A stretch of 64,000 nucleotides of DNA from Rostratula benghalensis (GCA_013399305.1 VXAI01000019.1:3723880-3787879), one strand, 5' to 3'. Counted from the stretch's first letter, positions 24,588 to 38,241 are shown. The notes: generated by a model not told the origin, from the letters alone. A program made the numbers and translations.

Positions 24588-26130
24588 CTCAGATATAACA
24601 GATACAGATAGAAGCCACTTTGAATTGTTTTTCTTGATTTTTTTTTTTTTTTTTTTTAATTTAGCTGCTCTAGTTAGTGCCAATATCCATTTATGGCTCC
24701 ACTGTATTAAATTTATAGAGCCTATAAAGGCAAGCTCAGATGGGGCTCTGACTGTTATCTAAATCCCAGAAGATACTGTTGTAGTACAGCTGAAACTGAT
24801 GCATTTGAAGGTGTAAAACTTTTCCAAAGTTAAATATCTGCATTTTCCAAATGAGTTCCAATCTATATTTCCTATAATTGCTTCTTAGTAAGTAGTAGGA
24901 TGTTACTTTAACTCATCTGAAATTTCTGGAGATAAGTCTTTTCCCCAGTTTCTCATTTTAATAAGGAGTTTAAAGGCCATTGATATCAACAATAAAGCTT
25001 TTTTTGACTGCAATATGAGAATTAGGTCTAATATTAATTCTTCACTAGGAAATAATTTCAAAATAGCCCTATAGGCTTGACTAAGATGCCAACATGCTTA
25101 AAATTAAAAACAGTATCTCTAGGAATTAACTAAAATATTGTAATTATTCGAAAATGCATTCAAGTAGTTGTAATTTCCACTACCAGACACTAGAGGGGAA
25201 AAATGTTCCATGTTTTTAGTCCATTAAGATGCAAACCAGACTGTAATGCTTTCCATTTTATGCATCAGTTCTCAGAAAAAGAATACAGTAACTTATAATG
25301 ACAGTTGTTGCAGATTTTCTAGTTGTAGCAGGAGGCGATTAATTGTACTGTAGTAATGTTGTTACTGAGTCCATGACTTAGCACTCAGATCTGAGAGAAC
25401 AGGGAATTCATAACAGTATTCTTTACTAAGCATCATTAAGATGTGATATAGTCTGATTGTAATCCTTACAGAAGCTGAAAATCCATTAAAATACAGGAAT
25501 AATTTTGTCCAGGTAACGACAGTTCCTTCACTTCATTCCTGTCTACAGGTTAAATGTTAAATGTGGTTTATCTTTGCTAGGAAACATACCTTCATTTTCA
25601 TCACCACAAAGAATTATTTTATGTTAGTGATCTTTCTCTAAGCAAATTCCCTAGCTTTTTTTCTTGAACCTATACTCTATGTGTTCTCTATGGGTTTTTT
25701 CCACAAAGAAAACCAAGCAAGAAGGAAATCTGGCATATTTAGACCTTTGCAGAATCAAAATATTTTGTATATATATACAAATACTTTTTATTTTAAATAG
25801 CCTGGAAATCATAGAAAATTCAGTGGTGTTTTCCCCTAGACAGACAGGCACACAAAACAGAAGTGTGACTGTCATGGGTAACAGGGAACACAACACATTT
25901 GTGCAAGTGTACTCATCACACTAAGCCAAAAACCATCCTAACCCAGATGTTGGAATGTCTCCAAACCTAAAAGACTTATGGCATTATGGGACAGTGCTAA
26001 AAGCAGTGGGATGTCATCTGTTGTCTTACTCTACTATTGTAATTTGAAGTTCAGTTCTCTCCAGAGTTTTCAGAACCATAACTTTTAATCATTGCTATTA
26101 CTTTCTGTGCTTATTCCTTAAAATTGCTGG

Positions 26131-26160
26131 AGTTTTATAAGCTGTAGTTTTATAAACTGT
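26131..26160. repeat. 15-bp tandem duplication
   Basis: AGTTTTATAAGCTGT is followed immediately by AGTTTTATAAACTGT, differing at one base. This is probably a recent slippage-type duplication. Confidence 0.8.
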
Positions 26161-26754
26161 CCTGACTGGTTATTTCTATTACAACTGCTTAATAAAACCC
26201 GCTGTTTGTACTGCTCCAAAGTGTGATTAAGATTCTCCGAGAAACCCAAAGAAACTTGATTTTTGGCTGCCACTACACTTGAGTGAGACCTAGGCATCCA
26301 CATCCCTGAGGCCCATTTTGCAACCTCAGTCCAAGGTTCTCCTATGAAGACACCTGCTACCTTATTACTTTGATTTCTTTGCTTAGATTGATGGAATCTC
26401 AGTGGATTTGTTTCAGGAGATGGTGTGGGAATATTCTATGTAGGGCAGAGATGCGTGTTAATCTGTTTTTGGGGGGGGGGTTTTGGTAAAAGGGAGGAAA
26501 GGTAAATAGAAGTGTCAGCCAGGAGAATAACTCAATTCAAAGAATAATCAGTTACCCCTTGTCTCCTGGTACAGTACAGGGAGAGATGCTGCTGTGCTAG
26601 GTCCATTAGGTGACAAAAGATGAATTGACTAGTGAAGAATAATAAGAACTTCTGCTTGATACCCCTTTGGCAGGTGAGAAGGCAAGGAGGCAGCTACATT
26701 GAGGGGCGGGGAGAGGAGAAAAAGGTGATCATAACAAGAAAAAGACCGACACTT

Positions 26755-26836
26755 TTCCCCAAAATTGTTTGGGTTTGTTGGGGTTTGTTTGGTTGGTTTT
26801 GGTTTTGTTTTTTTTTTTTTTGTTTGGTTGGGGTTT
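26755..26836. repeat. G/T-rich low-complexity tract
   Basis: GGG and GGGG runs separated by T-rich spacers, including a long T run, on the + strand. It lies 280 bp right of a G10 run at 26471-26480. Clustered short G runs could allow quadruplex formation, but several are only GG. Confidence 0.7.
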
Positions 26837-29048
26837 TCTTAAAAGAAATATAAACAGGAAAGAATGACAAGATTTTCAGAATTCCCCAAATTCTTGATGA
26901 GGTTATATTCTAAAGTGTAAATACATCCAAGCACAAAGAAAAAGAGCACTACAAACAGATCAGTTCTTTTACTCATCTGGCAATGAGTAAAATTGGTAAT
27001 TTTACAGAGAGACAGCCAATCACACAGTTTATACAGGATTCTATACAATTACTTCAACTAATTGGGAAGCTTTATTATTTTTATGTATCCTTTTACTAAT
27101 GTGATTTCATAGAGATTTTTCTGACAATTCTCTTGGTGATAAAATCCCAGTGTCTCTCGCAAAGTAAGGGAATGATTATTAATCAGATGTGTACCTAATC
27201 AGATAATCAAGGCTCCACATATGTAGAATGTAATGACATATGAAAGGGAGGACTTTATATATAATTTTGGACAGCTTCATACATAATGTATAGCAAACAC
27301 GACTATTTGACAAGATTGAAGTGTTCCAGACAATGATTTCCAGAAATTAGTTGTCAGATTATCTGAGCACATATCTATGCAATTGCAGAGGCAGTTATTA
27401 AATGTCATCTTCAGCTTTAAACATGCATAAATCACTCCAGTTAATATTAATGAGACTGATGTATGCTCAACAAGGGGAAAATATGAGACTTGTCTCTGAG
27501 ATTTCTGAATGCATTAAATAGCTTAATTTTGTAGTATTCTATCACATTGTTTTCTAACATTATTACACAACTTTGCCTATACTATGAGTTATGATCAAAT
27601 AAATGCACCTACAACAGCTAACAGAGTTCAATTTGATTTGTAATAGTCGGGCTTCTGCCATAAACTTGATATGAACTTCTCTGATATTCACAGAGGTATC
27701 TGTCACAGCTACTTGCTTTTATTTCTTGTGCTACATTTACAACAGAGGCAATTTGGCATTATGTACCTGTATATAATACTATAGATGTGTATGTTAGCAT
27801 GCTTATGTATATGTATGTAATTAAAGACTTAGATTCTCCTACAGTTGCATAATTACATATAGAAGTCATAAAATCATTAACCTCGAAGGGAACAAAGGGA
27901 GGTCCCTATGGAAAATATTGTATTTATATACAGCAAAGCCTGTGTTTGGTTCTGTGAGTTCTGATTTTCTGTGTCCTATTTCCTAGAGAGTTTGTCAATT
28001 GCAAAATACAGTGTTTTCCCAGTGCTGAAATCATAACCAATAAAGCTTTTGTTATTGAGCTCTAAACTATGTCAATTCTTAATCTCTACAACCATTTCTA
28101 TGTAATCTAGAAGAAACAGGAAAATATATTTTGTTAATCTACTAACAAAGATTAAGTGCAATTCAAGCTGGATTAACCTGTGTTCCACAAAATTGAACTC
28201 TGCTGTACTCGGGGTCAGACCTCCTGTTTCATAGCACTGCAGATAATCCTTAATGGCACAAAATGTTACTGAGAGAATTAGTAGTACAGTAGCCAAGACT
28301 CTGGACAGAAACACAAATGAAAGACCTGGCATCATCTTAATTGCATCATTTTGCTACTAAAGTGTTCCTTTCTTTTCTGATGCACCAATTTGACATGCAT
28401 ACTCATATAGAAATATCAAATTTTTTTTGTTTCTCAATTTTAAATATTTTCTACAACAAAGTACTTCTACAAGAAGGCTGATTCTTGATATTTTAGGAAA
28501 GTTTATTTTGAGTCTAATCCATCCCATTTTTCCAAGAATGTCTCACCTTTGAGTGGATATGGTACAAACCCACTTGATTGCCCAGATAGTAGAAGTTCAT
28601 GCTTATCTATTCAGTATTTTGGGGGTGTACTTCTTTAAGCCATCTCAGACAAGGCATGACACTAATCTTACAATTAGGAACATAAAAAAGAAAGATTCCA
28701 CTCCTTTCTATAAATAATTTTTTTTCTTCTCTCCTTTTGTTCCATAGCAGTTTTGGACATTCACCTTAATTTAAGATACTTATAAATGAAGTACTTAAAC
28801 CTAGATGCCATCTGAGGTGCCATATAGTATTTGAGACGGATCTCTGTACAGGACTGGGACATAGAAACAGAACCTGCAGGGGAATCATCTGAAGCAGCAG
28901 CAAAAGACTAATTCAGGCACACCAGGGTCTCAGAAATTACGTGAGAAGTCTACGTGTTTAAAGAACTGAAGACCAACTCCTATCAGTTTTCTGAGTGTTC
29001 ATTATTAAGGAGAGAATGCTATTTTTTTGTTAAGTAATGAAAATTTAC

Positions 29049-30720
29049 AGAATCATTTAAATTGGAAGGGACCTTTTGAGATCATCTAGTCTGACACCTC
29101 GCTCAAGCAGGGTCAGCTAAAGTAGGTTACCTTAGGACAGTGTCCAGGTAGGTTTTAAATATCTCCACAGTCTCTCTGCCAGTGATTGATCACCCTTACA
29201 GTATTACGTTCAGAGGGTATTTCATGTATTTAAATTTGTGTCCACTGCCTCTTGTCCTATCATGGGGCACCACCGAGAAGAGTCCAGCTCCCTCATGTTC
29301 ATTCTCTCCCATCAGGTATTTATACACATTGATAAATTCCCCCTTGAGCCTTCTCTTCTCCAGGTTGAATAGTCGCTCTAATCTGAGGAGTCTGAGCTTC
29401 CTGGAGACCAATTTTACTGGTAAAGACTGTGGCAAAGAAGGAACTGAGCACTTTGGCATTTCATTTGCCGCCAGTTCCCCCACCCCTGCAAGCAGCACTC
29501 TTCATTTTGCTTTTTATATACTTATGGAATCCTTTGTTGTTGCCCTTCACATTCCTTACCAGATTCAATATTTCTATCCCTATTCTTATCCCTATCCCTG
29601 CATGACTGGACATGATTATACTCCTCCTAAGTGACCTGCCCCTGCTTCCACTTGTACACTTCTTTTATATGTCTGAGTTCAGTTAACTGCTCCTTGCTTA
29701 TCCATGCACTTCTCTGCCACCATTGCATCGTTTCCTAATTGCTGGGATAGATGTTTCTTGAGCTTGTAGATGATCCTTGAATATCAGCCACCTCTCCTGG
29801 ATCACTATTCTCTCCAGGGCCTTATCTTCTGCAAAGATTAAAATCTAGGACTGTGATCCTGCTTTTTGCCCAATTCCTTCTCTTAGGATCCCGAACTCCA
29901 CCATCTTGTGGTCACCACAGCCAAGGCAGCCTCAGACTTTCAAGTTCCCAATGAGTTTTTCCTTGTTCATAAGCTTTAGGTCCAGTATAGTGTCTTTCTT
30001 TGTTGGGTCCTCAATTGCCTGTGCCAGGGAATTGTCTTCAACACGCTCAAGGAACCTAGATTGCTTGAACCCTACTGTATTGTCCTTCTGACAGATATTA
30101 GTGTGGTTGAAGGCTTCTGTAAGTACCAGGGGCTGTGAATGTGAGGCTTCTTGCAGTCATTCAAAGGCCTCATCTAGTTTGAAGAAAACCTCATCTGCTT
30201 CTTCCTAATCAGGAGGTCTGTAGCAGATACTGGTTACCACAGCAGACCGTGTGTACCACAGCAGACCCAACTGACTCCTTACCTGTCCTAAAGCAGATCT
30301 CCATGAATTCCAGCTGCTCCCTGTCACATAAAGGGCAATTCTCCTCCCCTTTTTAGCCCACCCTTCCTAAAAATTCTGTATACCCCCACAGCAGCACTCC
30401 AGCCAGGTAAGCCATCTCACCATGTCTCCATTATCCTGGTGAGGTCATAGTCCTGTAGCTGCACACAGAATTCCAGTTCCTCCTATTTGTTCTCCGTGCT
30501 GTGGCATTTCAGAGAGACACCTAAGTGCACTAATTCCCCAGGACAGGTTTAAGAGCATTCCCCATAAGGCTGTTCTACAGGCACTTCCTTCTTTACATCT
30601 CTGTGCTCAGAGGGATTCCAATTTGTTGCTTTGTTGATTGGTGTTCCCATCACCTTGTGCCCTTGGCTTACCTACCTCCTTCCTTTAGCCAGCTACAATT
30701 TTTCCACACAACTTGTAGAA
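29049..30720 (-). mobile_element. Internally deleted CR1 LINE: endonuclease region joined to 3' end
   Basis: Read on the - strand, 30.70-29.41 kb resembles the CR1 ORF2 apurinic endonuclease region, including a relic of the ETW motif near 30.43 kb, followed by the linker ending in FFATVFTSK near 29.43 kb. At about 29.38-29.40 kb it jumps directly to the CR1 C-terminal block (LEKRRLKGEFINVYKYL, then HDRTRGSGHKF) and the 3' end with TTGGAAGGGACC-type sequence at 29.06 kb. The reverse transcriptase domain that normally lies between, over 1 kb, is absent. Several stops and frameshifts show the copy is dead. The right (5') boundary is approximate; similarity seems to fade around 30.7 kb. Confidence 0.85.
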
Positions 30721-31853
30721 ACTTTGGAGCACTGTCTTAGAGACCCTCTCTCAAATTTAATAGAAAAGTTTCAGGTATTGGAAAAGACAGACATCCAGAC
30801 AGGAGTGTCATTAAAGCATTTTTCTTGCAGCTTATGAAAGCTAAAGATCTCATCTAAAAATGGATTTCTTAAGATTTAGAACCCAAGTTCAATCCTTCTG
30901 CTAGCAAATGTATTTGTCAATAAATTTTACCTCATCTTTTTCAACAGTCTGTACAGCAAACAACTATCGATAGGTATAAAATATGAAAAATTTCCAGAAA
31001 TTTTTTACTTTGCTTTCTTCATATAAATGGGAAGATATTGTTTTCCTCTACTGTCATTTTGGTTTTAACTCAGTAACTTCAGGATAGTGTCTAATATAAC
31101 AGCTAGGACAGTTTTATGCAAGTTACTGGTAGAGTCAAATAGTAATTGGTGGGTAATATTTATAAAGCTACTTGAAGCCGCTAGATGGCCAATTCCAGTT
31201 AAAATTGATGGAGAACATGAGTCAAAACATTACATGCAGCTGTTAAATTATGAACTAAATTTATAAAAAAGGGCTATGATTTAATCTGCAATTTCTTATT
31301 CTTCACTGTCCCCTCTGCTCACAAATCATTACCAAACCCACTCTACAAATGTTCTGTATTGATTTTGTAGCCATCCTACACCGTTGGTTCTGTATGTACA
31401 AATTCAAAGCCTACATTATTGCTAGCATGGCTGGATGGTCTTTTCTGAACTCTATATCATATGTTAGGGCCTTTTTAACAGCTAAATTGCCCACAGAATG
31501 TTTTAGCCAGTTCCCCACAGAGTAGTAAGAATCATAGTGATGTCTGTGGCCTCACTAGCAAGTATTTTGGAGAGCACTGCTTTTTCAGAAGATGTATAGC
31601 CATCTTTCCAACACAGCTTACAGTGCAGGAACCATGTTTGATTATCCCTTAAAACAGCACAGTGAGCACTGTCAAATACTACACACAGCTCTCATAATAC
31701 CTTAGTTTAAAAAATAGTGGTAAAGATTCAGTGCTATCATACACAAGGTTACTGCTTGTACACCTATTTGGTCACTTTTAGAATACTATTAAAGAGTTTT
31801 TGATAGTGATCTATTAAAAAAAACAAAAAAAAGTACTTGTAGCTAAGTTCAAT

Positions 31854-31892
31854 TTTTGTTTTTGTTTTTGTTTTTTTTGTTTGTTTGTTTTT
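31854..31892. repeat. (GTTTTT)n / (GTTT)n simple repeat
   Basis: GTTTTT units pass into GTTT units within a T-rich block of about 40 bp. A second similar block is at 32238-32287. Confidence 0.8.
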
Positions 31893-34800
31893 GAGAGGGA
31901 AGATTAATGACTACCTCATCAGCTGGTATCCAGTATATGATTTCTCTAATCAAAAAATCGAAAACATCCAGTTATTTACTTCTGCGTATTCACAAATCAT
32001 CTCTCCCAACTGCAATCATCTGAAGATGAAAAGCATTCAAAGCAAAGATGTGAGCATTATGAGGAGAGGATACAGAGAGCTGCACTATGTTTGAGTCATT
32101 AAGTTACTACTTTATTAAAATGTTTTTGTAGACCCATTCCTGGATGTACTTTCAAGGTGCTAAATTACAGAATATTGGTGCAGAAAAGATTCATGACTGC
32201 AACTTGGACACCCATCTGTTTTTTCCAACACAGTTTGGGGGGGTTTTGGGTTTTTTTTTGTTTTTGTTTTTGGTTTTTTTTTTTTTTAGAGATGTCATCA
32301 CTCCTTTATACTTGACTTTTCTTTGAGCATTAAATCTTAAGAGTATACTGGTTATTCATCTCACTTGAAATGAGCTTGGCAGGTGTGTAAATATTATGTG
32401 GAATTTATTGCATGAGAAAAGTAGTGCCTAGTATAAGGTCTTTCCATATATTTTATTCTACACTTGAAAGCTATCTAGGATTTTTAAAAAACATTAAAAA
32501 TGTAAACTTACACTTCATGAAGCAACAGAAACCTTCTTTATGGCAAAATTATTCACTGAATTAATGGCATCCTTGAAATAAGCAAAACAAATTTCTAATG
32601 ATGGTTTTGGGTGGCTCATTGCAGAGCTTTTCACAAGCGGTGTGCTGCTAGTTCTCAAAAAATGAGTGGGCAGAATTCTGCTGTCAAATATGCAAATTCA
32701 GCCTGATTTGATCATTTTGTTTAACAAAAAAACCCCCAACTTTAAACTAACTGAAGATCCTGAAGGGTTAGTCTCCCTTGAATGTGATTAATTCCAGAGA
32801 CACAGTTGGCATATAAATATGATCTGACCTCAACCACAGCCTTTATCGGAGCACTTTCTAGCTGAATGGAGAAGGAAAGGGTTTAGCAGCTCCAGTAAAA
32901 TTCCTCCAACCTTGATCACTGTCAATATCAAATATTTAGGCAAAGCATGTGTATTAGCCACAATTTGAAGACCCCAAACTTACCTCTACTGTGTGTCTCT
33001 TCCATCCATGCAGATCTTCTTACACAGTTATTTTCCTCTTACGGACTACGAGGACTGTTTATTATTTTCACTGTATAACACTTTGTTCGCAGTCATCTGC
33101 CAAGAAAAGTATTGTGAATTAGCAATAATGGCTAAAAAAATAAAGATTTTTTCCTAAATTATATTATAAGCTCTCTCTCTTTTTTTTAGAATTATTTTAA
33201 TTTATATATAGAGAGTAAGATCTAAGCCAACACAAAATGTTGCCAACGAACAGGATTCCACCTGTTAATATAATTAGAATATCCTCTGAAATACCATAGT
33301 ATTTTTATGTGCGTAGCAAATAAATAAAAATTATTATTTCACAGACCTGTAGCTCAAACAACTGGCCAGAAATTTCCTATATGTTGAAGCTCCCAATAGC
33401 TTGGGGTTTGCGAGTACCAGAAATAAATAGACCTCTAAAAGCTCAATGTTTCATAAAATTAACATCTGTTCAGGTTATAGAACAGAAAGTTGTTCCTGTG
33501 GTGAAACACTGTAACCTCTGAGGTTATTCTTATTACACTGGGTAGCGTATGTTATTAAAAAGTGCTTCAGTTTTGAGTTCTTTTTTGTTTGTGCTTGTTG
33601 TTCCTAAATGGCCACAGACAGAGAAATGATAGTATCTCATATGACGATGGATGAGGTGATTTGAACAACTTTCAAACCCAGTGTCTGCAGATACAAAGAG
33701 CACCACAGCTGAGAATCAGGCCACAGAACCAGTGGTTTATTTACACTCTCTGGACTGTCCGAAAATGCAACGTGCGTGGTTCTAAAAATTCTCCTGCTAA
33801 TTGTTTGATATTTAAACTGGTTTACTAAATAAAAGTTTAAATTTATACTCGCCAAGAATGTGCACATCATTTTTACTAAGAATTTCTATTTCCACCCAGG
33901 CATTATGCTGAAGTAACATTGATGTAATAAAATTATAGCACGTCTGTCCAATTTTATGGAAAGCCCTTGGAAAAAAAGTAATAATTGATTTTAGGCCTTG
34001 GTAAGGACACATGGTCAAATGTATGCAACTATAAATTTTTATAGTCATTCTAGTACAACCTCCATCAGACATTGCCATGTGTTTACAATGTCAAGATCAC
34101 CAGAATAGGATATTTATATTATAGTTTCTGAAAATTTCCAGCAGCTATGTAAGAAATACAAACAAATTGACTTTAGTTTGATGCATGCCATTGGCAAAGG
34201 CACGTATTTTTTCTTAACTGCATGACATAAAAACTTGAGGACAAGAAGCTGTCCATTCCTCAGTGATGGACACTGTGATATCCTTTCAGATATGTAGAGT
34301 AGGGAATATGAAACACTTTTCTTTTCCCCATATACCATTCACAGCAATTTAGCAGTAAGAGAAAGAAAGCAAGCAAAAGAGTTTGTCCTAGTCTGATTTA
34401 GATGTTTCATTCCTTTTGGTTTTGGAGCATCTCTGCTCATCTTTTAGAGCTGTTTTCCATTGCTTGTTCCTAAAACTGAGGGGAGAAAAAGGAGAGAAGA
34501 AATGAAAGAACAGAGGAGGAAGCAGAAGAATGAAAAAAAGCCAGCATCAGTTTGGAAGCAATCCATTCATTTACTGTCTGTAGAAGTGATATATCTTCAG
34601 TATCTTCTGCTGGCTCAGGTGAGGCTGGACATGACTCTACTGCAGCCCTCTTAAGATTATCAGAAGCCCAGATTTTGATAAGCTCTGTCCTCATGAGTGC
34701 ACTTTTCTTTTGAAAATAGCAGCTTTGCATTTCTGACCTTTTAGCAAAATCCATAAGAGAAAAGGTTGGCTATACTAAACATTAGATTTTTTAAAATTAA

Positions 34801-35567
34801 GGTCTCAATCCAGCCTAGTAATCATGAGATTTTTTTTTTAAAAAAATCCCTTTAGTCAGAAAATGAACTCTGGAAACTAACTAGTTCTACACCAAACACT
34901 GACCTTAGAGTATAGCAAGAAAAAGCACCATCCATCAGCAAACAACATACAATGTCTAAAAGACACTTAAAACAAGCACTTAATCAGCAATTTTTATGAA
35001 ACATATCTTCCTGATGATGGACACTTGACCATCGGTCTATTTCTCTGATATTCTGTGTGACCTTTTTTTCACGTAGCATTTCGGTTTATTTCTGCATACA
35101 AAATTCAGCTTAGATGGAAATATTTATGTGTTCTGTAAAAGTACTATTTTGTTTTCTTTAACCTTTGCCATGAAAATCAAAGAGTTGAGATTTCCGGAGT
35201 TTTACAATGAATTTGTTTCAAAGCTTTGTTCAGAACTTTGAGGGAATCTTTCAGGGTGCTTTTATTCACTCTTAAACACACTTGAGCACAAACAAATGAA
35301 TTCCATTTGCAGAAAAGTTAACTTTACAAGGGAACAGGTTATGCCTGATTTTTTACCTTTGTGGGCTGCATCACAATGAATTAGTATGTTGAAGATTAAA
35401 AATACATTGTTGAAATTAGAAAAATAGAGCTATTAAAGTCCAATTAAAGTTTCTTGTAATCATGCTACTGCTTCTGAATTTGATTTAAAGAAATCTGAAG
35501 CAGTTGACTATAGCAACATTTTAAATAGCCAACAGCTAATATTTTAATTCTATTGCTACTCAGAATT

Positions 35568-35595
35568 TTCTTCTAGAAAAGCACTGCTAGAAGAA
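35568..35595. repeat. Inverted repeat around CTAGAAGAA
   Basis: TTCTTCTAG at 35568-35576 is complementary to CTAGAAGAA at 35587-35595. A third copy of CTAGAAGAA follows shortly after, near 35613. It is a local simple-sequence feature only. Confidence 0.6.
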
Positions 35596-35823
35596 AAGCA
35601 ATTTCTAGAAGAAATAAAGAAGAATAAATCACTAGTAATTTTTTCTTGAGCTGAAGTGACTAAAATAATAATAAACAGCAATTAAGGCTAATGGAAATTT
35701 GCAGGTGTCTTCCTTGAGTGGCTTGATTATGTGCTATAATAATGAGTGTGAGAAATAAAATAGAGGATGGTTTGAGCATTTCACTAGGCTTCTGTCATTG
35801 ACTTTTTGGGGAATTGGTATTCC

Positions 35824-35842
35824 TTTTTTTTTTTTTTTTTTT
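35824..35842. repeat. Poly-T run
   Basis: T19 homopolymer. Similar runs are at 24638-24657 (T) and 49302-49321 (A20). No tail-linked retroposed body was recognised next to it. Confidence 0.9.
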
Positions 35843-35912
35843 AAGAATCTCAATGAGCAAAGTGCTGTAGGGAACATTAAAAGATCCCTATATAGTAATT
35901 GATGTTCTCGGT

Positions 35913-35948
35913 GAATCATTTTATGTATATGAATCATTTTATATATTT
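35913..35948. repeat. 18-bp tandem duplication
   Basis: GAATCATTTTATGTATAT is followed directly by GAATCATTTTATATATTT, an imperfect two-copy tandem repeat. Confidence 0.75.
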
Positions 35949-37197
35949 TATGTTTATGCTTATCACATTAAAAAATACTAATCCACTCATTTAATACTAT
36001 AAAGTATTGTCCAAATACTGTCTGTGCAACTAACCAAAGTTGTAGTGAGCTTGATTTGTAAATTGAATGTATGGATATCATGATTTTTAAATCCTAAATC
36101 TTGTACTAACAGTAATCAAATTTACATTAAAATTTAAATTTTCATTATGAACTAAAGGCAACATTGATTTCAAATAATCTTACTTATGGAATCGCAAAAG
36201 CACAGCAGTCCATGCTTCTTTTCCATAATATAGCTAAGATTATTTCCAGCCTTGTCTAGCCCATATTTGTTTAGTCATGATTACATGTCTCTATATGAAT
36301 ATAGCCGTTCAGCTGTACCAATTACTGTTTGTAAACTCATTAGAAACCACACTGATACAAGCAATACATACAGATTAAAATATTGCAAACTGTATGTACA
36401 TATTCACAGTACATATTCAGTATGTTAAACACAGTAAACTACCATGCTGAGCTGGATACATTTAAGATAGGAATATGGAGAAAGACCTGCTCCACTCTCC
36501 TCCTGCCCCCAGGGAGCTGCATTTTAGAAAGTCTCTCCACAGGAGCAGAGCAAGAACAGCCAGGTTCACTGGGAAAAGGCAGGCTCTAGTGCTTGGATTC
36601 CAGCATTTCTCAGCAGAGAACCAGACATTGAACAAACATTCATGCATTTAATTACAATCCCGATTGCCACGATAAACTACAGAAACATAATTTCTTTGTC
36701 ATTTAAAGATAACAGAATTTTATCATTGTTGGGTGCTTAGAATCCTGTGCATTTTAGCCGATTTTTGCTCATTTGGATGTAGATAGAACAGGGAAGAGAG
36801 CTTCACTGTCACAATTGTTAACTTCTGTATGTTAAATATTAAATATCTATATGAAGACAGCAATAGAAATATAGTAATAAATCAAAGAAGTGGTTTTTCT
36901 TAACTATATACTGTTAGATACAATAGTATATGTAACACCAAGAGCACAGGTTTGTATTATAAATACATAAAGCACAGATATTGGCAAAGAAGAAGAAAGA
37001 GGTTGGATGTGTCTGTTTGTTTGATTTGGCAGTTTGACAGAAGATTTTAATTCCATGCAGACTTAAAAGAGACAGTTTCAGGAACTGTCTTGAAGATGAA
37101 AAGTTTAACTGCTCTTTTGCTTTCCCTTAAGTCTGACTAAAAGTATGTGCTTCCTTACTTCTCACTCTGTGTGCTACATTCTGTTAGTAAAGGCATA

Positions 37198-37608
37198 TGT
37201 GGGGGAGGTTGATCCCCCAGAAGAAAGGGAGATGACTCTCTCCCACAGAAGCTTGTGAGCAGGGTCAATAAAAATCAAGCACTGGCCAAGAGGAAGAGCA
37301 GATCAGGAAGGCATCGAGAAGAAGAGAGCTTGCAGCTACAGCAGGGACGAAGATGGCCAAGAAGAACAGAAAACAGACCAGGCCTAAGAAAAGAGAACAG
37401 GACCATAGGAAACCATCAAAGTCCTTGAACAAACTGAAATTAGTCCACGAGTGAAGGATTTACCTTGAAAGTATAAAAAAACCTTGAAGAAATGGGTTTA
37501 ATTTTACTCTTCTCTGTCTTAAATGGTTTTATTCATTGAACGCGCTGTAAGGAGAAGGTTAATTGGTCTATTCTAAAGCTCTGACCGACTCAGCATCCTG
37601 CCAACACA
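37198..37608 (+). mobile_element. Probable solo LTR of about 410 bp (ERVL-like)
   Basis: The segment begins TGTGGGGGAGGTTGATCCCC and ends TCCTGCCAACACA, so the ends form an imperfect TGTGGGGG/TGTGTTGG inverted pair. A TATAAAA at 37472-37478 sits about 135 bp before the right edge, fitting a U3-R-U5 layout on the + strand. The 37.20-37.45 kb part is purine-rich and more GC-rich than its surroundings, with CpGs at the right end (GAACGCGCTG). I found no clean target duplication (GCATA left, TCAAA right), so edges may be off by a few bases. No retroviral coding sequence is nearby. It could instead be another repeat class. Confidence 0.55.
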
Positions 37609-38217
37609 TCAAATTAACAGGAAGCTTAACCTTGTTAATAAAATATGCCTAAAAATATTGTAAAGAAATGGTACTGTCCTATTCCAGATACTGGAATTTA
37701 TTAAAAAAAAAAACAAAACAAAAAAACCCTTGGACTTTCCTAAAATATGAATTCAAGTCTATCAGGAAATGAAAATAATAACAGCAAATACTGCAACCAT
37801 CAGTGGTTGCAACTGACACAGAGTTTGAATTTCTTTTACATGTTACCAAACTAGTTCCTTCTGCATCACAACCTGACCATTTATACTTCACACAAATGAA
37901 GGCTGGGTTTATATATTCTTTGAAAGGATGAAGTATTTTCACATCTTTTGGGGAAGCTCTTCCATTGTTACTTTACAAAACACATCAATCTGCTGAAGCA
38001 GACGTGAGGAGCTCAAGCATCTTTCACTCTCGAAGCTGCTGAAGGAATCTTTTCACCTACAAAGCTAAATACAGATGTTTCTGAAACTAAAATCAGAAAA
38101 TCTAGAAGGCTTCAGCTGAGATGTTGAAGAATTTTTTCCTACCATTTTTTTTTTTTTACCATTCAGTCACCTGTAAAACATTTTGCAAGGATGTTTAAGT
38201 CTTATTGCTTAGGAGAC

Positions 38218-38241
38218 TAAAGCAAAGCAAAGCAAAGCAAC
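38218..38241. repeat. (AAAGC)n microsatellite
   Basis: Four consecutive AAAGC units with a partial fifth. Confidence 0.85.

Larger units (their letters stand above)
24588..29048. other. Noncoding DNA between two CR1 copies
   Basis: AT-rich sequence with a T run just after the left CR1, the 15-bp duplication at 26131, the G/T-rich tract at 26.76 kb and no coding-like frame. A block at 28.80-28.96 kb (CTGAGGTGCCATATAGTATT into GGGACATAGAAACAGAACCT) has a repeat-like look, but I cannot assign it. Confidence 0.6.
30721..37197. other. Noncoding DNA between the deleted CR1 and the 410-bp LTR
   Basis: AT-rich sequence with simple G/T repeats at 31.86 and 32.24 kb, a purine-rich stretch at 34.48-34.54 kb and two small duplications or inverted repeats near 35.6-35.9 kb. 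No coding-like frame was found. Confidence 0.6.

Noticed and set aside
29182..29634. 150-codon + strand frame
   Set aside because: It is antisense to the internally deleted CR1 and is explained by that element.
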